Positions 58,601 through 64,000 of a stretch of DNA of 64,000 bases are shown here, piece by piece. The translations under genes and the position numbers were made by a program. The stretch is from Topomyia yanbarensis (Eukaryota > Arthropoda > Insecta > Diptera > Culicidae), in assembly GCF_030247195.1 (NCBI RefSeq), contig NC_080672.1:2976001-3040000 (forward strand), given 5' to 3'. The notes under the pieces were generated by a model that saw only the letters and a program-made list of their open reading frames with translations, searched no databases and had not been told where the DNA came from. How positions within the stretch are numbered: position 1 is the first letter of the stretch; each line of letters starts with the position of its first letter.

Positions 58601-58926
58601 CCTAAAAAGTGTCACAGGTGTATATATGGCGTCCAAAGGGAGTAACCAACAATTCGTTCGTCCTTGAGCACCGCAACTGAATTGCGGCAAGTTTCTGCAA
58701 CCACATATGTATTAGATAGTTGATGAGGAACCTCAACATGTTTATCTAGAAAGAAATATGGGCTGGAGAAAGGTAATGTAAAAAAAATTAAATTTGGTTA
58801 TATTTTTATGATTTATGATTTCATGATTTAAAAAAAAATCCTGTGCGACTTTATATCTAAACCCTTGGAAAACTAGCGAGAAATCTCGAGTTTCCAGAAG
58901 ACAGAAGACACAACGTATGGTGCCTC

Positions 58927-59089
58927 TCTGGGGGTGGGCGCAGCGTAGTTGGTAAATCGATTGCCTTGTACGCAGCGCACCTGGGTTCGAGTCCCGACCC
59001 CGCACATAGGGTTAGAAATTTTTCAGAAGAGATTTTTCTAACCCGAAGAATAACCTCTATAATCGAAATAAATAAAAAATAATAAGTAG
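58927..59089 (+). mobile_element. tRNA-derived SINE (Feilai-like)
   Basis: The head contains an A box (GGGCGCAGCGTAGTTGG) and a B box (GGTTCGAGTCCCGACC) in tRNA spacing. A unique tail (TTAGAAATTTTTCAGAAGAG) and an A-rich 3' end (AATAAATAAAAAATAATAAG) follow. GGTGCCTC is duplicated on each side (58919-58926 and 59090-59097). The tRNA-like arms are imperfect and a tail follows, so it is a SINE and not a tRNA gene. Transcription would be by RNA polymerase III from the internal boxes. Confidence 0.88.
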
Positions 59090-59149
59090 GGTGCCTCACT
59101 TTTGGACGCCACCTAGTACATACTGGGGTTACTTCCATGGTCAACTTCG

Positions 59150-62100
59150 ATTGCTAATAGCCAAAAAACTAAAATTAATTTTCAAATTTTTCAACTAGGA
59201 GTTTACGTGGAACTATTAGAACTATTGAAAAATGTGAAAATGTCAATTTCGAAAAACTGTGGGTTTCCCTTTTTTGGCATTCAAGTGTCGGACTATCATT
59301 CCTTCCCTTTCATAATAGAACAGCTTGCGGTGTAACGTTATTAACAATTTCAATAAGTATTAAAACTGTGAAACATGCTCAGTGTGAATGATTTGTTTCT
59401 CTCGCAAACATAATTTTGTTAGTTCATTAAGCATTGTCACTTCACTCAGTCAATCACAAAGTGCAACAACGGGCAGTGCAAACTCTTACCTGATTCGATT
59501 AGAAGGATATAATGATGCCTACTGCCAAACTCTGTATTTATAGATATCGAGTTGATCTGCTTCTGAATCGGTTAATAAACCGATGAAATCTATATAAAAC
59601 CCAGATTCAGTGATAATAGGGATGAACCTCCAGCTAGTTTGTTCAATCATGCTTATTCTTAATTCTCCACAGAACAAACATAACACAAAATCTATCGAAA
59701 TATACTAATAGAATAGAAATGGTGGACATGAATAAACCCTTCCAATGCACCCACATCAACAGTTGTACGTAGCTGCAGCTAATCGAACTCAAATCACAGT
59801 CTGACTGTTTTGGCGACATGTCGCCAGATACTTCAACATGCTCAAATATGGTAAACGATCGCGGCTCTCGAATAGGCTAGCCAATGCTATTTAGTTTAGT
59901 CTTGAATTACGAACAATCTACGACAGCTCCAATCCATAATTCTCCGCGACTGCACTGGGTATGGAAAAAGTGTGTCAACTAAGTATCGTTTTCAGCTAAT
60001 AGTGATTACCGTGATGCTACCGTACTCCGTACAATGGGTAATATTTTGAGCACTATAAAATTCTCTGAAATGTTCATACTTTAACTTTAAGTAATCATCC
60101 GTTTGTATAAAATGTCTCCCTAATTTAAAACTAAATTAAAACATAAAACAACAGAGCTATTCAGTTAGTATCTAACTAATTACCTTGCACTTATCTAAGG
60201 CGATTGCATTACTATAGCTCCCATAAAGGCATAATCGTCCCATATGCATTTTTGTCAAAAATGAGTAGTTCATTGGATTAAGTTGTGAATATTTATCACG
60301 AAAATACCAAAACAAGGTTGTCCCTTCCATGAGGCTCAATGAAAAAGTTAATCTTTAGCTGCGTTGCTGTTTTTCATTATGGGACACATACGTTTTTGTT
60401 AGGCAGTATAGTAAAATGAGGCACATGATGGAATTTTGTTTACAAGACTACTGTCGCCGTGCCGGTCAATCGCTTGCTTACTCAGCCACGGAGTGCGCGC
60501 GAGTTCTTGGGAGATTTCTAGCGGGCACCCGCCGACTAAGCGCCCACTTTGCACTTCTCCTGCCCTAATACGGTGTGTCGCGCCGCCAAATGGCCTCCGT
60601 CATTATGTGTATTAGAGTTTAAACGATGGAAATCACCAGCCAATATCGACTGGAAATATATAAAAGTTGTTTGCTTTTCCCATCGATACTGGTTACAGCT
60701 GCAGGGCTACAAATGCCATTGATGACGGTACGGGGCGTAGGGCGCCGATTTGAAAGTGAAAATCTGTGTGCGCATTTTATACTGGCGTCCGAACGCCTGG
60801 CGCACGGAGCAAGGTTCGCGAAAGTTACTTTGTGAGTTGAAGAAGACATCATCACATCCGTCACCAGTACCATGCAGTCCAGACAAGATGCACTATAACC
60901 GCGACGATGACGCCGGCTGGCGCTCTTGCCTCATTGCAGAAAAATGTTAGGTACTTTGCATTTAACGGCTCCACCAAGTCGTGCAATTGTGGGTGACACA
61001 TTTGTTTGGTCTTTCAAACCACATCGGAGAATGGCGTTAACCAGCTTGAGTTATGTTTCCTCTTTTGTTTTATTTATTTGAATTCTAGCCCCTATAAGTG
61101 ATAATTGTTGCTCAGCAATTTGATCTTTGGAACAAGTGATATTTACTCCATGAGTCGACAACAATTCCTATGTTGCAGGAGAAACGCATGTATCTCCTCG
61201 AAAGTACTAATGTCACCTGTTGCCATTGAAATGGATTGCATTTTATTTATACGTAGGTAAGCTTTTACATTTGACGATGTTGTGTAAATCAATTGATATT
61301 GAGTTACGGTCATTTGTCATGGAATTTTAAAATTGTTGCTAATAGTACCCTTCGAGGTATCCGGAACTGCTATTGTATGACCGATAACATTATTTATATA
61401 GTCACATATAATCTCATCGTGAGTGTTGCCCTCTTCCTCCAAAGCTTGTGACTGTCATTGAACAATGTGAATATCTTTAAGTACCATCCATGTTAGACAC
61501 ACAACCCAATGAATTTGTATTCTTGTACAGACAGGGTTTAAATTATTTAGGTATTGACATGTAAATTGGAACAGTGATGAAAGAATAAAATTCTTGCATC
61601 AAAAGAATTAGCTAGTAAGAACTAGTTTTACTATTACTCGGATTATAATTCCAACCTGCCCGACCGACCCTTACTGACAGGGCGGCCTAGGTGCGTCTAC
61701 GAAGAATTTCTGATTCTGATACACATTAAGGAAAAGGACTATATACGTGTGTAGTCACGTTTTTTTTTTTGCATCATGAACAAAAGTTTTGCTTCAATGT
61801 TGTTTTTTCGCCACTAAACGATTGGGATCCCGATTGAAAGCCTCGAATACCTGTACCATTTCAACGATTTGCTACAACAATTTGAAAGTGATGCAATTTG
61901 ATTCCGTACACCCTTTAGAAATCATTGCCAGTAAACGTGACTGTGTGCCAGCCACCCTTTGCTGGTCGAAAGACATCTAAGATAAATCTACGGTTTTACA
62001 AACGATTGTTGGAGGACAGCAGTGAAGAAATTTTCATTTTGAACGGAGCGCAACGACTGCTGTGATTGTCACAACTTTTCAGCGGGTGCGACATGCAGAC
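59150..62100. other. No gene recognised; GC-richer patch at 60440-60940
   Basis: Mostly AT-rich. The patch at 60440-60940 (for example GCCGTGCCGGTCAATCGC and CGGGCACCCGCCGACTAAGC) looks single copy and GC-rich, as promoter or enhancer DNA often does in this genome type, but no exon with splice signals was identified. Confidence 0.35.
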
Positions 62101-62111
62101 GGCATGGCCAA

Positions 62112-62730
62112 TAGACTGGTTCAATTTTTGACTTTTAGCTCCACCAGGCTCTACTGATTCCTTTTATGGTCCTTAGTAATTGTGCAAATTTTGGTACCGA
62201 TTGGTTGTGTCTACGGACCCTCCAAAAATTTCAAAGTTTATATGGAAGTTTGTATGGAAAATCGGTTAACATTGAAAATAAATTCTTAAAAAATCACCTC
62301 ATCATTCAATTATAACACTATATATTTCTAAAGGTATTCTTCTACTGAACACATTCGGGGAACATTGCAAGTTTATGAAAATTCGTTGAGAAAAGTTATT
62401 AACAAATGAAGCAGTATGACTTCAAAACAAGTGGATTTTATTAGTATCCATAGCAACCCTGTTTGAATAGCTACATCGTTATACCAGTGTAAACTAGACT
62501 TGCCACCCACCGCTCGCGTATCCCTCTAAGAACGGTTGGTTTCAAAATCGTCCAATGAAGGTCGTTCGTTGGACCAATTTGGACAACGTCCAAAAAACCG
62601 TTCAACGAACGTCCATCATTGGACCCGTGTTGAACGATTTTGAAACAATTTTTTGGACGTCTCAGTGGGATGGCAGATACAGCTATTCAAACAGGGTTGC
62701 TATGGATACTAATAACATCCACTGGGATTG
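62112..62730. mobile_element. Foldback family U, copy 3 with nested insertion
   Basis: It starts TAGACTGGTTCAATTTTTGA and follows the left arm and loop of 11290-12077. A 150-bp insertion splits the loop at 62521-62670. The right arm is truncated after AACATCCACTGGG near 62725. Confidence 0.82.
62521..62670. mobile_element. 150-bp palindromic insertion without duplication
   Basis: It begins TCCCTCTAAGAACGG and ends with the near complement CGTCTCAGTGGGA. The interior is also inverted (GGTTTCAAAATCGT against ACGATTTTGAAAC) and rich in GTCCAA/TTGGAC. Comparison with the loop of copy 1 (GCGTATGGCAG) shows insertion exactly between A and T with no target duplication. Confidence 0.7.
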
Positions 62731-62992
62731 TTTTCAACCAGGAAACTTCATTAATGTTCGTGAGACCGGTCGCAAAGAACTCAATGGGCTCATCAATGTC
62801 AGAAACTATTGAACCTCCCTCTACTCTTCTTGAACTTCACTTGTCTTCGTTAAGTGCGTTACTTTCTTCATTACAAACCTCATCAGTGATTCCCCATAAA
62901 CGCGTAATCTCTAAACATCCATGCAAAAATTTCCCATATTGAAATTTTTTTGGAATAGACAAAATTTTGGGCATGAGGACACAACACCTAAC

Positions 62993-63970
62993 TTAAGGAG
63001 TTACACCACTGTGGAGCAGGCATTTTTTTAATTCAATAAAGAGGTGAATCGAAAACTGTTTAAATGGGATTTATAAAATAAGTATTGAATCACACAAAAT
63101 ATTTTTTTCGAGCAATTTCATCACAAGATGGCGGCTGTGCAGCATTTTCCTCCATGTGCGTTTTTTTGAAAGGGGTCCACGGCCGGAAAAAAGTGTTTTC
63201 GAGAAAAACGCGGTTACAGTTTTTAGTACACAAGGGATAGACGTAAAAGCAGGGATGCCAACGGTACCGGTAACCTACATTTTTTTCGGTATATTTACAT
63301 TTGCACAAGCCGTACAGCCCGCTACAGCGACGCATCACTACAGCTCTTGCCAGAACGGTAGCCAAACCGAGTACATTTTTCCGTACAGCAGTACTATACA
63401 TTTTTGTTTTGCTGCTGTACACCGACTGCTCGGTGAGAGTCTGGCGTAGTAAAGTTTGTTCTCTCGCTTTGTACACTTTTCTCTGCATAGTCAAAGGGAG
63501 AGGCCCGCACACGAAAGCATTGATGCTGGTCGTGGCGTAAACGAACCGCATTCATTGTCGTCGTTTGTGATTAAAAATATTGAAAAGATTAAAAATATTA
63601 AAAAGTGTGAAATGATGAAAGAGAAACTATACCGCTCACGTCTGGTGGCTGTACTGGGGGCAGTATTTTTTGTCATGTTACTGCTTTGCTTACAGACTGC
63701 CGTACAGCGCTGGGCGTCCTGCACTAGCGAACGACAGGAGCGTCGTATGAGAAATGAGAATGTAGGCAGAAAAAATACAGCCGCAGAAAAGGTAGGCATT
63801 TTGCATCCTTGCGTAAGAGGCGTTGTGGCAGAATAGAAAATTTGAACATTTATGTATTATTTTCGTCTTGCACGTTTTGGGGTATCATTTTTAACATCCT
63901 AAAGCACATTTTAGGCCAATAAATAGAAAATCGTTTTTTTTTATTCTACAATGGTGTAACCCCTTGAACA
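62993..63970. mobile_element. TTAA-flanked MITE, family W, copy 2 with nested hAT-like element
   Basis: It starts TTAA-GGAGTTACACCACTG and ends ACAATGGTGTAACCCCTTGA, where the right TTAA has become TTGA. It is homologous to 979-1372 on both sides of the insertion at 63250-63811. Confidence 0.75.
63250..63811. mobile_element. hAT-like non-autonomous element (562 bp)
   Basis: It starts CAGGGATGC and ends GCATCCTTG. It is flanked by near-identical 8-bp copies, CGTAAAAG (63242-63249) and CGTAAGAG (63812-63819). Repeated CGTACAGC and GCTGTAC words occur inside. ORFs of 100-150 codons crossing it extend into the flanking MITE and are not genes. Confidence 0.8.
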
Positions 63971-64000
63971 TCCAGTTCCCTGTTCCAAACCCTGTCAAGC

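Noticed and set aside
58929..59005. tRNA gene
   Set aside because: A and B boxes are present but the T-arm does not close properly, and a tail with A-rich end and flanking duplication shows a SINE.
63090..63836. Overlapping 79-153-codon ORFs on both strands
   Set aside because: They cross the junctions of a hAT-like element inside a MITE and have no recognisable domain.
1..64000. CRISPR array, bacterial operon or prophage
   Set aside because: The sequence is eukaryotic, with spliced insect genes and transposable elements. The tandem repeats found are 60-117-bp satellites, not repeat-spacer arrays.

Overview
The window looks like a culicine mosquito genome, most likely Aedes. The evidence is sparse genes, a 27-kb intron, a Plus-C odorant-binding protein (a family expanded in mosquitoes), a tRNA-derived SINE of the Feilai kind, and dense nested non-LTR retrotransposons and MITEs. 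Species identity is inference.

Three host genes are visible. (1) 8.0-8.5 kb, plus strand: the two 3' coding exons of a Plus-C odorant-binding protein; the signal-peptide exon was not found. (2) 9.8-38.6 kb, plus strand: a secreted PI-PLC X-domain protein in three coding exons. The first exon (9787-10768) and the last two (38125-38288, 38352-38567) join in phase and give 453 codons plus a stop. (3) 27.8-29.5 kb, minus strand: a complete five-exon alpha-L-fucosidase (GH29, 485 aa) nested antisense in the large PLC intron.

The rest is mainly transposable-element sediment. Coding relics include a non-LTR element that keeps its 5' half and has lost its RT (4.6-7.4 kb), a Penelope-like RT piece (17.7-18.2 kb), RNase H ends of non-LTR elements (18.4-19.1 and 45.3-47.0 kb), ORF1/gag relics (30.8, 41, 42.5, 44 kb), a CR1/T1-like RT (54.7-56.4 kb), a degenerate RT (57.3-58.0 kb) and a mariner/Tc1 transposase relic (58.3-58.6 kb). 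Non-autonomous elements are well resolved by target-site duplications: several TTAA-flanked (piggyBac-type) families, hAT-like elements with 8-bp duplications, a 788-bp foldback and a 4.3-kb giant foldback whose arms carry 117-bp tandem repeats. Several are nested, so relative insertion order can be read directly.

The most striking small feature is at 20157-20231: a 75-nt sequence that folds by eye into a complete type III hammerhead ribozyme (intact CUGAUGA and GAAA core, GUC cleavage triplet, three closed stems), with a decayed inverted copy at 19.88-19.95 kb. Both lie in a mosaic of inverted repeats.
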